A DNA stretch of 64,000 nt from Lepas anatifera (Eukaryota; Arthropoda; Thecostraca; Lepadidae): assembly GCA_034440635.1 (NCBI GenBank), contig JAOTON010000971.1, positions 620,001-684,000 of the forward strand, written 5' to 3'. Below, in pieces: positions 1 through 12,359 of this stretch; position 1 is the first letter of the stretch; each line of letters opens with the position of its first letter. Made by a program: the position numbers and the translations under genes. The notes beneath the pieces were generated by a model. That model saw nothing but the letters and a program-made list of their open reading frames with translations, had not been told where the DNA came from and made no database searches.

Positions 1-930
1 ATTGGGACAGGTAATTTTTCTGCCAAAAAGTATGAAGGGTGTCTCTCCTTGTCCGACGCTTTCGATGCCTAAGCTTCTCCGTAAGAGCGCCGTATCAGGT
101 AGGCATTGTTCTAACGGAGAGAAACAAATGTGCTTAGGTGGGAGCGTGGACTAGAATGGATGCCCCAGCACCGCTCTATAGGGTCACCAGCACGGATGCG
201 ATCCAGCTGCAGGCAATAGGTCTCCACCAGCCTGGCCTCCCTGGCCACCAGTAGACCGGCACTATACTCGGCTATCCCGGGACTCACCCCGGCCTATCCC
301 TGCCGCCCTCAGCCGCCTCCACCGCACTGAAGCTGTCACTATCGCTACTCGGTCCTATTTCCGGTGCGTGGAAGCCGCTTCCATCTGAACCTCGTCGAAA
401 CACCGGCACCCGTGACCAAGGTTAAAACGAACGGATAAAGACGATACGCCGACAGAGACTACGCTGTTGCATTACACTACTGGGGCTTGTCCCCCAGTTG
501 TCTGTTCAAAACGATTACACCCACCATAGCCAGAGTGTACGACATTGAAGTGTCACAAAGCGTTAACAGACCGTCCCCCGGCTGATACAGACACATTCTT
601 TCGTCTATCATCATCGTAAAGAGGAAGCGGAGGAGATAGCTCGCTATCCTCGCTCGCGCTAAATTGAACAGACGACGTACCACGAGATGAAAACTCGTAA
701 AATGTCAGACGAAATTGTACGGCGGCCGACATTCGACCTTCTACAGCCGTCAGTATCCGCGAACTCGCAGCGCGCCGGGGCGGCTGGAACATCACGGGCC
801 ACATCAGGCCTCTCCATCATCCTAATCGTCGACGACGCACCGCTATGCCGGTGATACGATTACGCCGAGGGTCCCACTCGTAATCGATCGCCGGGCCAAC
901 GCCGGGGCCCAGCAATCACCGGAGCGCCTT
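1..930. other. Left flank, no gene recognised
   Basis: CpG-containing unique sequence. A minus-strand frame at 804-553 is open for 83 codons but resembles nothing I know and lacks clear splice sites. The remaining ADAR exons would be expected to the left of this point. Confidence 0.5.
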
Positions 931-1092
931 CAGTGGAGGGCGCCACTCACCCAAGTATGTGTACACACTGGCATAAATGCCGCAGGGCAGCAGAGATATA
1001 CAATGCTCCCGCGAGTGACGGAAAAATCCAGCCACTGCAGTCTCCAGAACTGGATTTGAGCCAGAAGGATGCCATATTTCCTTCACATGATA

Positions 1093-1093
<1 letters not shown>

Positions 1094-1145
<52 letters not shown>
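1094..1145. repeat. (TA)n microsatellite
   Basis: About 26 uninterrupted TA dinucleotides. Confidence 0.97.
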
Positions 1146-1148
<3 letters not shown>

Positions 1149-1250
1149 CCTATCTTAGTGTGACACTAAGAATCATTTAACCATAAAAAAGTAGGAGAAG
1201 CAGAGTAGCGGACAGCGGTTTCGGGCTTTTGAAAAATAAGCGCTAATTGT

Positions 1251-1337
1251 GGTAGCGGCTTCAGCTAACCAAAGTAGCCAAAGTAGAGGTAGCGGTTTCA
1301 GCTAACCAAGGTAGCCAAAGTAGAGGTAGCGGTTTCA
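1251..1337. repeat. 37-bp tandem repeat, two and a third copies
   Basis: The unit begins GGTAGCGG and contains TTCAGCTAACCAAAGTAGCC. Copies lie at 1251-1287 and 1288-1324, then a partial. It is followed by GGTAGCGGCGCCCACCCCTG (1346-1365), which looks like a hAT-type terminus in reverse, so this may be the subterminal repeat of a decayed element. Confidence 0.7.
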
Positions 1338-1365
1338 AAATCTGGTAGCGGCGCCCACCCCTGGC

Positions 1366-4300
1366 AATTTCCAAGCTGAGTTTGTACTGGCAATGCATTC
1401 GGCATACCAAAGCAGCAGCCATCCACACAAATGTTCACTCTTTTAGGATGCGCACCTGGTTAGGCAATAAAGTCTGCTTTACTCGAGGTATGCAAACGAG
1501 TCTGGCTATTGCTGCGATTCATCATTTCTTTAATAATCCACAGCGTGCCTTCCTGTGCTTTCGGCAGCCAAGGGCACAGCACCATAGTGGTGAATGGCAA
1601 TTGCGTCCTTCATTGCGGGCGCTCCCGGACCAGCGACCACAATATTTTTTCTACGAAGAGAAAACAAAAGGGTTGACCAGTTTCGCTCCATTTACCAGAT
1701 AAAAAAACCTAGCGACCCATGCCAACGCAAACGGGAGTGCACTCAGTGAGAACCGGATCACAACAGCACTGGAGAAATAACCGCGTAAATAATAGCCGTT
1801 GGGATTTTCTACGTACCAACTGCCAAGGGCATACGCCGCCAACAATTCCCCTCCCCTCTCTGCTGATGCGAATTAAAAGGACCAGATTACACATTATTCT
1901 GGGTACTTGACACCAGCTAAGCGGCATGGAAAATTAAACTGGCATGCTAACCAGCACACCCAGTGTATCCAATGAAAACGCCCCAGAAAATATCAACCCC
2001 TGGTCCGTCAACCGGCACCATGCACAAGGACATTCGGATTCTAAGGCCGGGGTGCACGGTGCTTAGGGCAGGGACCCGACGCCAATATCACCGGCGCTCG
2101 GACGCGCTGCAGTTCGGGTAAAAAGGCCGGCCACTTACAGGGCTGACGCGCGACGCGGCGGCGCTGTCGTCATGCTGGCCATGGCTATATGCGAATGTGT
2201 GGTATACATGCGGCCAGGCGGCGAAATAAAATCCCGACTTATCACTTTGGATGATCACAAGTGACCCACACTCCTGGGCCGGGTCTATAATGGAAACTGT
2301 TGGCCCTTTTTCTATTTCAGACCCATATTTGGGTAACGAGATCTGTATTTTCGGATTATTTTGACGATTCCTTGATTTAAAGTTGCTGGAACTACGAGTG
2401 CTTTCTAAGAAGCTCCACTTCGGAAAACCTGGAAAAATGAGCCAACGATTACAAAAAAGACTAAAAATTGGGTTAAAACGCCAAGAATGCGTGGACATCC
2501 TTTTCGAGCTGCCGCCGTGTCGACATGGCTCTGACGCACGACTTCCATATCCTAACGGTGATGCGTTCGTTCACCAATAAGTAAATGGCAATGCTCAGTA
2601 GTTATTGTGTTACATCCATGTGAAAATGAACAGCCTTCCCTCCAACTCTACAAATGTCGAGTCCCTCCACCCCTGACGCAAGGACCATAGACAAAATGCA
2701 GTCCCTGTACCGGGTCTTCTGCCACCTTTCGGCGGATTCCCACGCGCGTGACCGTCAGCGTCGCTGTCCGGGCACCGGGCGTCGTACGCGACAAACGACA
2801 GGCCATGGCCGCAGCCGCAGCCGCTGGAACCATTCCAGCGACGTCAGAGCCTTCATCAGCTGCCGCCGACTGCCTGACAGCCCCGGCGATCACTCACCGT
2901 GCCGCCGTCAACTGGAAGCGTCCGACATCGCGTTCGCGTCCAGCGCCACGGACTCACCACCCGCCGACAGCGCGTCCGGAGCCGCTCAGCACTGTCGCGT
3001 ATCGCCCCCGACAGAGACCACACGAGACTGAGATCATCTAGCCACGGACGTGACGCTTTCAGTGACAGTTATTTTTGCTAGAATTCCACTCACGATGAAA
3101 GGAAAGAGATGGGAGCTATACTGCGAGTGTTAATTCATTTAGATTGCAGTGCTCATTTGACAGTTTAATTTCCGCATTCAAAGGCTCTGATTACTGCAAT
3201 TAAGCCCGAGTCAATGCCACTGAGAAGCGACAGTATCTCTCGGACATCAGTTAAACATGCAATTATAGGAAGTCTTGCTATTCATGCCACGGTTGAATCT
3301 AAGTGTTTTGTTTGCCTCACGCAACAACGGTGCGCCGCTGAGTTTGGGCGCGATGCTGAACTGTGTTTGGATCTCGTCAAGACCTCAGCGCGAACGCAAA
3401 TGGCCACCCTAAACCCCACACCATTGAACAAATTAGGTGAATACTAGCTATAGGTACCAAACAAAGCTTATAATTCTGCTCAGGAATTTTTTACAGCCAT
3501 GTTTTTTTATTGCCCATAAGCCGACATACACAAACATCTGGACCTTGCCAAGCCATCACTGCTCCTTTGTAAAGCTGCCAAACAGAAGCAGGTCCGAAAC
3601 GGTGGCAGATCCCCGAGCGTCACGCATGGTTCCGGGCTGCTTTAAAGCACGTTTATCGAGTCCTAAACTCTTTGATGGGGACCTCTCACGCTTGATTGAA
3701 GGTAACGACCAGATATCGAGCCGGGGAACAGCAATTACATAGCTCGACTGGAACCAACCGAGGTCAGGTTTCACATCTAACACCAGTCGGGTAAAAATGA
3801 ATAGAAAAAGGCTAGCAGGGGGATTTCCGCGGCGCTCGGGACGTGCAACAGAGCAAAAGCCCGAAATTGATGCTGGCTGTCGCGAGACAAGACCACACAT
3901 GCAATTCTGCAGGTTTATGTTGGGCGATAGTTTGGTGCTGTTCAGGAGCTACAGCTGAAGCTGCCGTCCCTCCAATGAAGAGCCGTCATGGCAAGTTCAA
4001 ATTAAAATCTATTCACACCGAATCCATAATTCAAACGCATCCATGATTGTTTTAGATGAATCTGGTAGAGGGAGGCTGTTTCATATAACCCATTACTTGC
4101 GCATTTTAGCACGCTGGTTTATCATTGTCCATGTGAGGGGGGCTGAGACAATATCGTGCAGGAGCAGAATTACGTTGCCGTGTTATTCTACACATTTTAC
4201 GAATAAACGTTTGAATAACTTGTAATAAAGGAGACCATACTACAATTTTTTGTGGGCTAAAGCACCCCACGCTAAACAACAGACACTTCCCAAGACCGAG

Positions 4301-5140
4301 CAACACATTTTTCAAACACAAATCCTGTCGTGAAATTTCCTGCCCAGAGAGTTGTATATTCGTGTAAGTTTTCAACTAAACTGATTGGCAGCATATCCAA
4401 CACCCTCAACAAAAGTCGGCACCAGACCGCAACTTTAAAACAGGACATGCAGCCCCTCACAACCCACATGCACTGAAGACGTCTGACAAACCACCCGTCT
4501 GCAGGCAAGAGCTACGTCCGGATTTGTGCAGGGCACGGGTACTTGAAGAGAGGAATGGTTGTCTGGCGTGCGAGGGAAACATGGTTGTAACATATTCCGC
4601 CAGCCCTGCGGCGCCGGTTTCCGTCACAGGTGACGCTCATTTGGGGACACGGCCATTTCGACTTTTTAGAATCCATTCGGAACGGCGGAGTCAAGTTTAC
4701 AGTTAGCAGTTAAAAGGGTTGCTTCATTGCATTCAGCCCTGGATACGGGAACAACAGACGCGTCGGTAGCGGCTGGTCGGGGGTGGAAGGGGAAAGCAAT
4801 GTGCTGAAATTACTGCACCCCATCCAGCAATAGTCTGGGGGATTAATCACACTAAAACTTTCGGTAAAAAAGGAGAAAATGAGGTTCCCAGGAAACATCG
4901 CGTCATCCACCATTCTAAACGCAAATTAAGCCAACAACAATAATAGGAATGGAGAAGCCGAATAGGTGCAACGGCACAGAATGCAACGGCAAGTAATGCA
5001 GCCCAGTGAAAAAGGAAACAAACGCATGCAACATCATCGAAATACCGCACCCCAACCGATTCACTTCGGACAGTCTCCATTGCGACGCAGGACCACTTTT
5101 TCACCACATGCAGCCCTCGGCCCGACGCCGGCTAACTTAC
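1366..5140. other. Presumed ADAR intron sequence, no exon recognised
   Basis: Mixed sequence with a CpG-rich patch at 2740-3010 that has open frames on both strands. I searched the minus strand for the rest of dsRBD2 and for the deaminase HAE and PC-C signatures and found none. Confidence 0.5.
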
Positions 5141-5327
5141 CGACACCGTCGAACTTTTCTCCGTCGACGACGACACTCATGCTGAATTTCTTGGCGTGCG
5201 GCTCGCCGCTCTCCTCCTCCAGGTCGTACTTGAGGCCGGGCCGCAGCTCGTTCAGCAGCTGCACCGGGTTCTTGTCGGCCGGGGTCAGCGTCATCCGCGG
5301 CCGCTCTGGAGCCACGCCGTTCACACC
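5141..5327 (-). CDS. Adar: ADAR exon: N-terminal half of second dsRNA-binding domain
   Basis: This internal exon belongs to an adenosine deaminase acting on RNA, which converts A to I in double-stranded RNA. Read on the minus strand it encodes KNPVQLLNELRPGLKY, then a Glu-rich stretch, HAKKF and MSVVVDGEKFDG. This is the alpha1-beta1-beta2 part of a dsRBD and closely matches dsRBD2 of vertebrate ADAR2 as I remember it. The acceptor is CCTGGGCAG just right of 5327 (phase 0). The donor is G^GTAAGT with the intron starting at 5140 (phase 1). The 187-bp length fits these phases. The next exon, with the Lys-rich alpha2 helix, was not found to the left and probably lies outside the window. A 33-bp minisatellite begins about 30 bp upstream of the acceptor. 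Confidence 0.93.
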
Positions 5328-5354
5328 CTGCCCAGGTGCGGAGGATAGTCAGGC

Positions 5355-6868
5355 TCCCCAACCCTGCACAGGAACTGCTGTACTGCTCCTAACGTTGCAC
5401 AGGGTACTGCTGTACTGCCTAACGTTGAAGGGTTGCTGTACTGTCCCTAACGTGGCCGGGTCTGCTGTACGCCTAACGTGGGGGGACCGTATCACTCCAA
5501 CGGCAATGAGACCGTCGTCCACTCCTAACGCTGAAGGGGACTGCTGGCCCCTACCGCTGCACGGGATGCTGTACTGCCTAACTCTACGGGGACTGCTGTA
5601 CGCCCTAACGCTGACGGGACTGCTTACTGCCTAACGTGCACGGGACTGCTTTCCTACCGCTGACGGGACTGCTGTACTGCCCTAACGTTCGGGGACTGTT
5701 GTCGCCTAACTCTGACAGGGGACTGCTGTACTGCTCCCTAACGCTGCACAGGGGACTGCTGCACTGCTCCCTAACGCTGCACAGGGGACTGCTGTACTGC
5801 TCTCTAACGTTGCACAGGGGACTGCTGTACTGCTCCTAACGCTGCACAGGGGACTGCTGTACTGCTCCCTAACGCTGCATAGGGTACTGCTGTACTGCTC
5901 CCTAACACTGCACAGGGTACTGCTGTACTGCTCCCTAACGTTGCACAGGGTACTGCTGTACTGCTCCTAATGCTGACAGGGGACTGCTGTACTGCCTAAC
6001 ACTGACAGGGTACTGCTGTACTGCTCCCTAATGCTGCACAGGGGACTGCTGTACTGCTCCCTAACGCTGCACAGGGGACTGCTGTACTGCTCCCTAACGT
6101 TGCACAAGGGACTGCTGTACTGCTCCCTAACGCTGCACAGGGGACTGCTGTACTGCTCCCTAACGTTGCACAAGGGACGCTGTACTGCTCCCTAACGCTG
6201 CACAGGGGACTGCTGTACTGCTCCCTAACGCTGCACAGGGGACTGCTGTACTGCTCCCTAACGCTGCACAGGGGACTGCTGTACTGCTCCCTAACGTGGC
6301 ACAGGGGACCGTCATCCACTCTCCCAACGCAGCACATGAGACCGTCGTCCTACTCCCCTAACGCTGCGCAGGGGACTGCTGTACTGCTCCCCAACGTTGC
6401 ACAGGGGACTGCTGTACTGCTCCCTAACGCTGCACAGGGGACTGCTGTACTGCTCCCTAATGCTGCACAGGGGACTGCTGTACTGCTCCCTAACGCTGCA
6501 CAGGGGACTGCTGTACTGCTCCCTAACGCTGCACAGGGGACTGCTGTACTGCTCCCTAACACTGCACAGGGTACTGCTGTACTGCTCCCTAATGCTGCAC
6601 AAGGGGACTGCTGTACTGCTCCCTAACGCTGCACAGGGGACTGCTGTACTGCTCCCTAACGTTGCACAGGGGACTGCTGTACTGCTCCCTAACGCTGCAC
6701 AGGGGGCTGCTGTACTGCTCCCTAACGCTGCACAAGGGGACTGCTGCACTGCTCCCTAACGTGGCACAGGGGACCGTCATCCCACTCCCCAACGCAGCAC
6801 ATGAGACCGTCGTCCCACTCTCCCTAACGCTGCACAGGGGACTGCTGTACTGCTCCCTAACGCTGCAC
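5355..6868. repeat. 33-bp minisatellite inside an ADAR intron
   Basis: About 45 tandem copies of a 33-bp unit (TAACGCTGCACAGGGGACTG, then CTGTACTGCTCCC) are nearly identical in the core (5800-6860) and degenerate at the left edge. Interspersed GAGACCGTCGTCC-type variants at about 5508, 6335 and 6800 hint at a higher-order repeat. As 33 is a multiple of three, reading frames of 11-residue repeats stay open on both strands, but there is no sign they are genes. The left edge lies about 30 bp from the acceptor of exon 5141-5327. Confidence 0.95.
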
Positions 6869-6922
6869 ACCGGACGCCCTGACGAGCACTATGACGTTCC
6901 TGACGCGGCTTATGATTTTGAA

Positions 6923-7939
6923 TTAACACGCGCCCCGCTGGGGTCCTTTGCATGACGCGCCCCGCTGGGGGGCGTTTTTCGCCCCCCTCCGTATCTCATT
7001 CCCCACGAAAGCTAAAGAAAAATTACGTGGGGTGTTCGAAAGCTCTTGACAAGACGAAGAGATTTTATACGAAGAATTTTCATGTCAGGTCAATATTGAG
7101 GTCAGCATAGGTCAAAGAAGGTTCCATAGGCTTACAACAGAGCAGTGTACGTTTCTCTCTCTAGATCTGACCTCAGGGGAGCTAGGGCAAATCTTTATGC
7201 ATCATTGGATTCCTCCCATCGCGGCAAATCGAATGATGTATAATATGACCTTGCTAGGTCAAAGAGTGAAAATGACCTGACCTCGAGCTAGGCCAGGGCC
7301 ACAGAGTGACCTGGTATGGTCATGTGGCATATCAATCGACTTCCCGTGACAATATAAGCACAATGCAAGCAAAATGGGAGCTTTATCTCAATTCAGTGAG
7401 AAGTTATTGGCAAAACAATCACTCTGTTCCCGTAACCTGACATGACCTTTGAGAGGCCAGATGCTCAAAAACTCAACTTATGGTCAAGATCGTGGTAAGA
7501 ATAGACGGTTTGAGGATTTTCAGCTTTATCTATCCAGTATTTACTGAACAATAGCGCATTCTATTTTTCATCGACTTATAATGGGGTGACCAAAAAATTG
7601 ACCCCACCTTAGGTCAACAATATCAAAATTTCGAGATAGTAGATTTGTAGACCCTAATGACCTGATCATATTGTGGAAGTTTCAAACTGATCGGTCTGTT
7701 GATGTTCCCTGGGCGCCGCTTCAAACTCGTGATTTTAGGTTTTGAGGTCGGGTCACTTGACCTTGAATAGCTCCTTGACCTGACACGACTTTAACTCAAA
7801 AATTTTCAGATGTGTAAAATTGATCAGGAATAAGGTGCTGTAAGTTTCGTTGTCCTGCATCTCTTCGTTTTTTAGCTATCTGGGGGAAAACCAGGAGGGG
7901 GCGGGGGCGAATTTCGCCCACCAGCGGGGCGCGTCTTAA
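6923..7939 (-). mobile_element. TTAA-ended non-autonomous element, copy 1
   Basis: The left end is TTAACACGCGCCCCGCTGGG and the right end CCAGCGGGGCGCGTCTTAA, inverted complements with one mismatch. Subterminal hairpins are GGGGGGCG-T5-CGCCCCCC (6967-6987) and GGGCGAATTTCGCCC near the right end. The interior has many AGGTCA/TGACCT hexamers and no long frame. It matches 19374-20391 in inverse orientation at roughly 85-90% by eye. Confidence 0.85.
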
Positions 7940-9549
7940 ACAACGCACTGATTCTAGATATCATATGACCTAATAGAATCCTACACTGTTTGAAGCATTT
8001 GAAACGTGGCCAGAGAAGGATTAGAGACTATACATCTATTTTCATAACCTGCAAGTATTTCCACTGTTCCACTGGAAGTCTATCCTATCCCAAACAAGAA
8101 AACCGTGACCAAAAATTTACTGTCACTCATATTGGTCTCCAAATCAGACATTTTTACTCCAGATCGAAATATCAGTGAATCGTATACGACACATCCTGCC
8201 GTCTGATTCATATCTGCCTTACAATTCACATTTGGAAATTCATCACGAGAATAATACCTCAGTCTGTTGGACGAATTTACGACGGGCTTTCTCCTTCAAC
8301 TGACAATATCGCGCGCCGAAAAGTTGAGCGCATCTATTCAACGGCGCATTCCAGCAGCAGCAGCACGTCAGCGAACGGCGCGGCGCTCTAATATCGCCAG
8401 CTAGGCCAAAATATCAGCTGGGCCGGACAGGCAGTAGCATGGTGGTGGCCAGAAAGGGCCGGACGTCGTCACAACAGTACACGCCGATCTGATTTCACGG
8501 AAGGCTGGGCGGCCGCCACCGCTCATCATGCCAGTCCAGAGCACAAAGTAGAGGAAGACCACGCGGAAGGCGGCGCCGTCAAATACAAGAGAAGCTTTTG
8601 CGAAAGGGAGATCAGAAATAATGTGGATAAATCGGGAGAGAGATTGAAAAATGAGCGATATATTGAAAGTAGGAGAAATATTACGAAGAAGCAGAATAAA
8701 TATATTATCCCGGATACTGTTGTTTGGTGACTCCCTAGAACTGGGTTTTACATACTGGGGGGGGGGGCACTACTCTCCATGAACAATGCAGTTCTCTCCA
8801 GGGGAAACTAGGTACCTTGCTTAGGCCAAATCACTTTTAAAATACCGATCCGGTCAAAAATGCACATCTCGACAAATCATTTCGATAAAAAGTACCAGCA
8901 CCCGGCATAATTCCGAATTGGGATACATACTTATACTTACTGGCGCTTTCGTTCCTTCGCTGACAAGAGTAAAGCTTTTCTGAGCAGTGTCTCTTGGGAG
9001 CCCTGAGCCAGAATAGTTGAAAGCCGTTGTATTGAACAAAGGAACAACCGAGCAAGACATTCTTTTGGGGCAGCAAGGCACATTATTCATATGACATTTT
9101 CATTGGGCATAAACCAGCAAGAATGTCCCTGGCTGCGCGCAGTAAAACGGTGGCAAAGTTAACTAGTCATTCGTGTGTCTTCAACACGGCGGAACTAAAT
9201 CGGTTCCATATGACAATTTAAAAGCCGGTGGCGAAATGAATCGTTGCTTATCGGTCGCAAAATCTTGAAAATCGGTGCATTCATGCTTTTATCTTTGGGT
9301 GAGGTTCTAGTGCATAGTAAATATATAACAGTACGTGTTTCGAACTTTAGTAACCAGCGGGGCCGGGCATTACCCAACTCATATGACCCTGACTGAAACA
9401 GGACATAGGCATAGGAGCTTGACATTTGCACTGGAGATAGTACACATACCAAGGCTAACAAAATGGTAAACAAGCGGATTCCACTCTGTACAGCACCAGG
9501 TCTGGTAATGCACGCGCTGACAGTCCACACATGTCCTCTCCACCGTCGC
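7940..9549. other. Intron sequence without recognised features
   Basis: It contains a G-run (about 8757-8767) and a short CpG-rich patch (8380-8570). Nothing coding is recognised. Confidence 0.5.
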
Positions 9550-9802
9550 CCGGAGAACGATCGCGGGAACGACCATGTCAACTCCGGAGAACGACTGCGT
9601 GGCCGACCGTGTTAGCCCCAGAGAACGCCCGCGTAGCCACCGTTTTAGCCCCGGAAAACGACTGCGTGGCCGACCGTGTTAGCCCCGGAGAACGCCCGCG
9701 TGGCCCACCGTGTTAGCCCCAGAGAACGCCCGCGTAGCCCACCGTGTTAGCCCCGGAGAACGACCGCGTGGCCGACCGTGTTAGCCCCGGAGTACGCCCG
9801 GG
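9550..9802. repeat. Degenerate 34-bp minisatellite
   Basis: About seven copies of a 34-bp unit containing GTTAGCCCCGGAGAACGCCC and GCGTGGCC/GACCGT. The unit is unrelated to the 33-bp array upstream. Confidence 0.88.
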
Positions 9803-10870
9803 TGTCACTAGGCAGTCGCGCGGACGGCTGGTGCGGACAGAAAAGATGGCGGCGCGTGCGCACGTGCGGGGTCGTCGGCAGCGGCGCTCCGTCGCTTCAC
9901 ACAAACCCCAAACCGACGGCTGGGCAGTAAACAGGCCGTCGCTGCCGACACCTTGTTTACGCAGCGCCGTCATTACACGCCTCCAAACAGAGCAGCGCCC
10001 CACAGGCAGATCGCGCCCACCGGCCGCTCACGGCCCGAGAGAAAACGTGGGGGTTACTGGGGTGTTCAGGCATTAACCTCAGGCGACGAGGTAAATAGTG
10101 GCTTTGTTTAAACTGGCGCACTCGAATATTTTGCCTGAGTCGCACGGTGTGCTCACCGATAAGCACCTCAAAATATTCCATAAATGTAATTAGTGATGTG
10201 CAGTATTTTACTAATCACTCGGACATGCAACCAAACTTCGGTGCGGCATCTATAAATGGCGACCCTTTGCTGGTAAGCAGGGCCTTCAGGGTTGATCAAT
10301 GACGGTAGGCAAGGTTGGCTCGTCAAACATGTTTAGCGCATTGCACTTGGCTGAATAGGCAATGCAAGGTACAGAATTCCGCTCCGTAAATCAGTGAGCT
10401 TGTACTGGCTGGAAATACGGTGAACGCAAATCGTGGAATATTTCGGATGGTCGGCAGGTTTCCCCTCCTTCAATAGGAGAGCACTGATCTGCACACGTTA
10501 ATGGAAAATCATGCTTCGAACAGGACTGCACATGAGAACAGCTCTACCCCTCACCATAACTTAGTAAAAATAAGTCTGTCCTGAGAAGGGTGTCCCACCT
10601 AAGCTGGATCATTTCAGTCTACAGCGAGTGTCACATTATTTTCACACTAATGTTTAAAAACTAAGTTTTGATGCATCAGGAAAAAAACGAGCAAACAGGT
10701 TCGAAAACTAATAAGAAAATAAATGCCTACCATCAAAATACTGATTTATACTTTCCTTCCTAGCTTTCAACATCAGGTGGTGAAATTTCCGACGCTGACT
10801 AAACTGGGATCCCGCATCACATCTCCCCGAAGCCTGGTGGTGAATGGCGGACCCAGCGCAGCCGACCCAC
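9803..10870. other. Intron sequence, CpG-rich at first, no gene
   Basis: 9803-10050 is CpG-rich (CGTGCGCACGTGCGGGG). The remainder is AT-richer and shows no feature. Confidence 0.5.
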
Positions 10871-11088
10871 CTCTGCGAAAGGGTCAGCGGTGGACTTGTC
10901 GATGAACTCGTGGCCGGACACGCGCACGTCGGAGGTGAAGTCTCCGAAGGTGGTGGGCGCGCCCCCAGCGCCTGCTGGAAGTCGGAGGTGTTCTTGAACT
11001 GCACGAAAGAGCGCAGCGCCGACTCCGCCACCGTCTGCTTCGCCTGCTTCTTGGAGCGGCCGGTGCCGACGAACTCCTCCCCGTTCAC
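10871..11088 (-). CDS. Adar: ADAR exon: C-terminal half of first dsRBD plus linker, with a 1-base frame break
   Basis: The exon starts after acceptor CGTCTGCAG with VNGEEFVGTGRSKKQAKQ, the beta3 strand and the Lys-rich RNA-contacting start of helix alpha2. ALRSFVQFKNTSDFQQALG follows. This is the second half of dsRBD1 and continues in phase 0 from the exon at 28131-28282. After a run of five Gs (about 10973) the sensible reading moves to another frame, giving TTFGDFTSDVRVSGHEF and IDKSTADPFAE up to donor GAG^GTGGGT at 10870. The DFTSD linker motif is also present in vertebrate ADAR2 and fly Adar. The exon is 218 bp, whereas phase 0 at both ends needs a multiple of three. One missing G explains this, either as a sequencing error or as a real mutation. 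Confidence 0.92.
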
Positions 11089-12261
11089 CTGCAGACGCAG
11101 CGGCACACGGGGGTCGTTAGAAACGGTGAGTCAACCGACCCGTGCCACCGTATTTTATATTAACCTTTCCGCTTGCATTGCCACGCAGTTCGTAAACGGC
11201 GTACCTGTTTCATATTTTATCTTATCGGGTGACATCATGCGCACTACTTGACCATTTGGAGTGTTCGCATCACCGGTGAGACCTCGCCGATCCAACCACC
11301 CTCCACAACGACAGGAATACTCATGGAGCTACACCAGGGAAGGCCGTAGATAAATTATGACGCCTTTTGAAGGGCATTGGAGAACTAATCAATGGCTGCT
11401 TCTCTATTCAAATAACTTGTTTAAGGGTTGATAGATTCTGCCGAGCCGCTGTCAGGCGCAGAATCACGAGTTGGCGGGATGTTATTTGGTCCATCTCTTC
11501 GAATCTGGGATGCAAAATCGAGCAGCCAAGGGGTGATTATATATTCGGGCAGTGCTTTACCATAACCGCAACGTAATGGATCGCTGAATAAATCATTGCA
11601 CAGTAGGAACTTTTCCACTAGTAGACTGAATTTAATCAAAAGTGAGAAATTATATTTTTGGACAAAATATGCTTCCATTTGGTTGGAAATTGTCCAAATT
11701 TTACTTTGGAGAAAATTAATTTCGGCTCCTTTTCCTACTAAAGGATGAAAAATGTATATAAAGTCGGAGAAAGTTGGACATCCAGTGTTACCTGTTTCAA
11801 TGCCAGAAAATGATGGCTAGATGCAAACGCAAGTGGCACGTCCCATATTGTTGAATGTGTACAAAATTATGTATTTCTGGAACGCTTGACTCTTCTTAAC
11901 TCCAAAATAAGCGTCGGATTAGTAAAAATGTCATAGGAATAAAATCATATAAGATTATATTGGATCTTGTTCCTAACCATTTTCGATTTCGAGCCTCCAA
12001 GAAATGTGTAAGGTTTTAACTACTAGTGACGTCGATTGACGCCCGGAAATGTATAAATTAGGTCACGGTTGACAATTCTAGGTAAGAACCAACAAAAACT
12101 TCCTGCGACTTTTTGCGATTCTTGGAGAAAGGCTTGTATTTTTACCGCAATGCGCCTGGCCGCCGCGGCGCCCATGCAGCCACAATGACAGAAAGGCCAC
12201 TGAGGTTGTGGAGTTATGGACTTTTTAGCGATAATTACAGCTGTAAGTACGTGGTGTTACC
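11089..12261. other. Intron sequence, AT-rich, no gene
   Basis: Unique-looking AT-rich sequence. No coding or repeat signal recognised. Confidence 0.5.
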
Positions 12262-12351
12262 ATAGGCAGATCCAGGGGGCATGTGGGGGCACTCCCCTTT
12301 GATTGAACTTCGTTGCCCCTTGAAAATCCGATGCCGCTCCTTAAAATGTCA
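12262..12351. mobile_element. Fragment of a GCAGATCCAGGGGG-type element, interrupted by the 4.3-kb transposon
   Basis: ATAGGCAGATCCAGGGGGCA resembles the hAT-MITE left end. Similar C/G-rich sequence continues after 16675, so the 4.3-kb transposon may have inserted into an older element. Confidence 0.4.
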
Positions 12352-12359
12352 CTCCTCAT
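12352..12359. repeat. Target-site duplication, left copy (CTCCTCAT)
   Basis: These 8 bp are identical to 16668-16675 on the other side of the transposon. Confidence 0.88.

Larger units (their letters stand above)
5328..10870 (-). other. ADAR intron between the dsRBD1 and dsRBD2 exons
   Basis: The intron is inferred from the phase-0 donor GTGGGT at 10870 and the phase-0 acceptor at 5330-5328. It holds the 33-bp minisatellite, one TTAA-ended element (6923-7939), a degenerate 34-bp minisatellite and otherwise no recognisable gene. Confidence 0.85.

Noticed and set aside
553..804. Possible downstream ADAR exon on the minus strand
   Set aside because: The translation lacks the Lys-rich alpha2 helix of dsRBD2 and any deaminase motif.
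2648..3041. Open frames on both strands in a CpG-rich patch
   Set aside because: Frames open on both strands reflect high GC. No domain or splice sites recognised.
5355..6868. CRISPR-like regular array
   Set aside because: Units are contiguous tandem copies with no unique spacers, and the genome is eukaryotic.
5967..6955. Long frames on both strands with 11-residue repeats (ALGSSTAVPCA, CSVREQYSSPL)
   Set aside because: They arise from a 33-bp non-coding minisatellite without stops. No splice sites, start context or domain, and they lie inside an ADAR intron.
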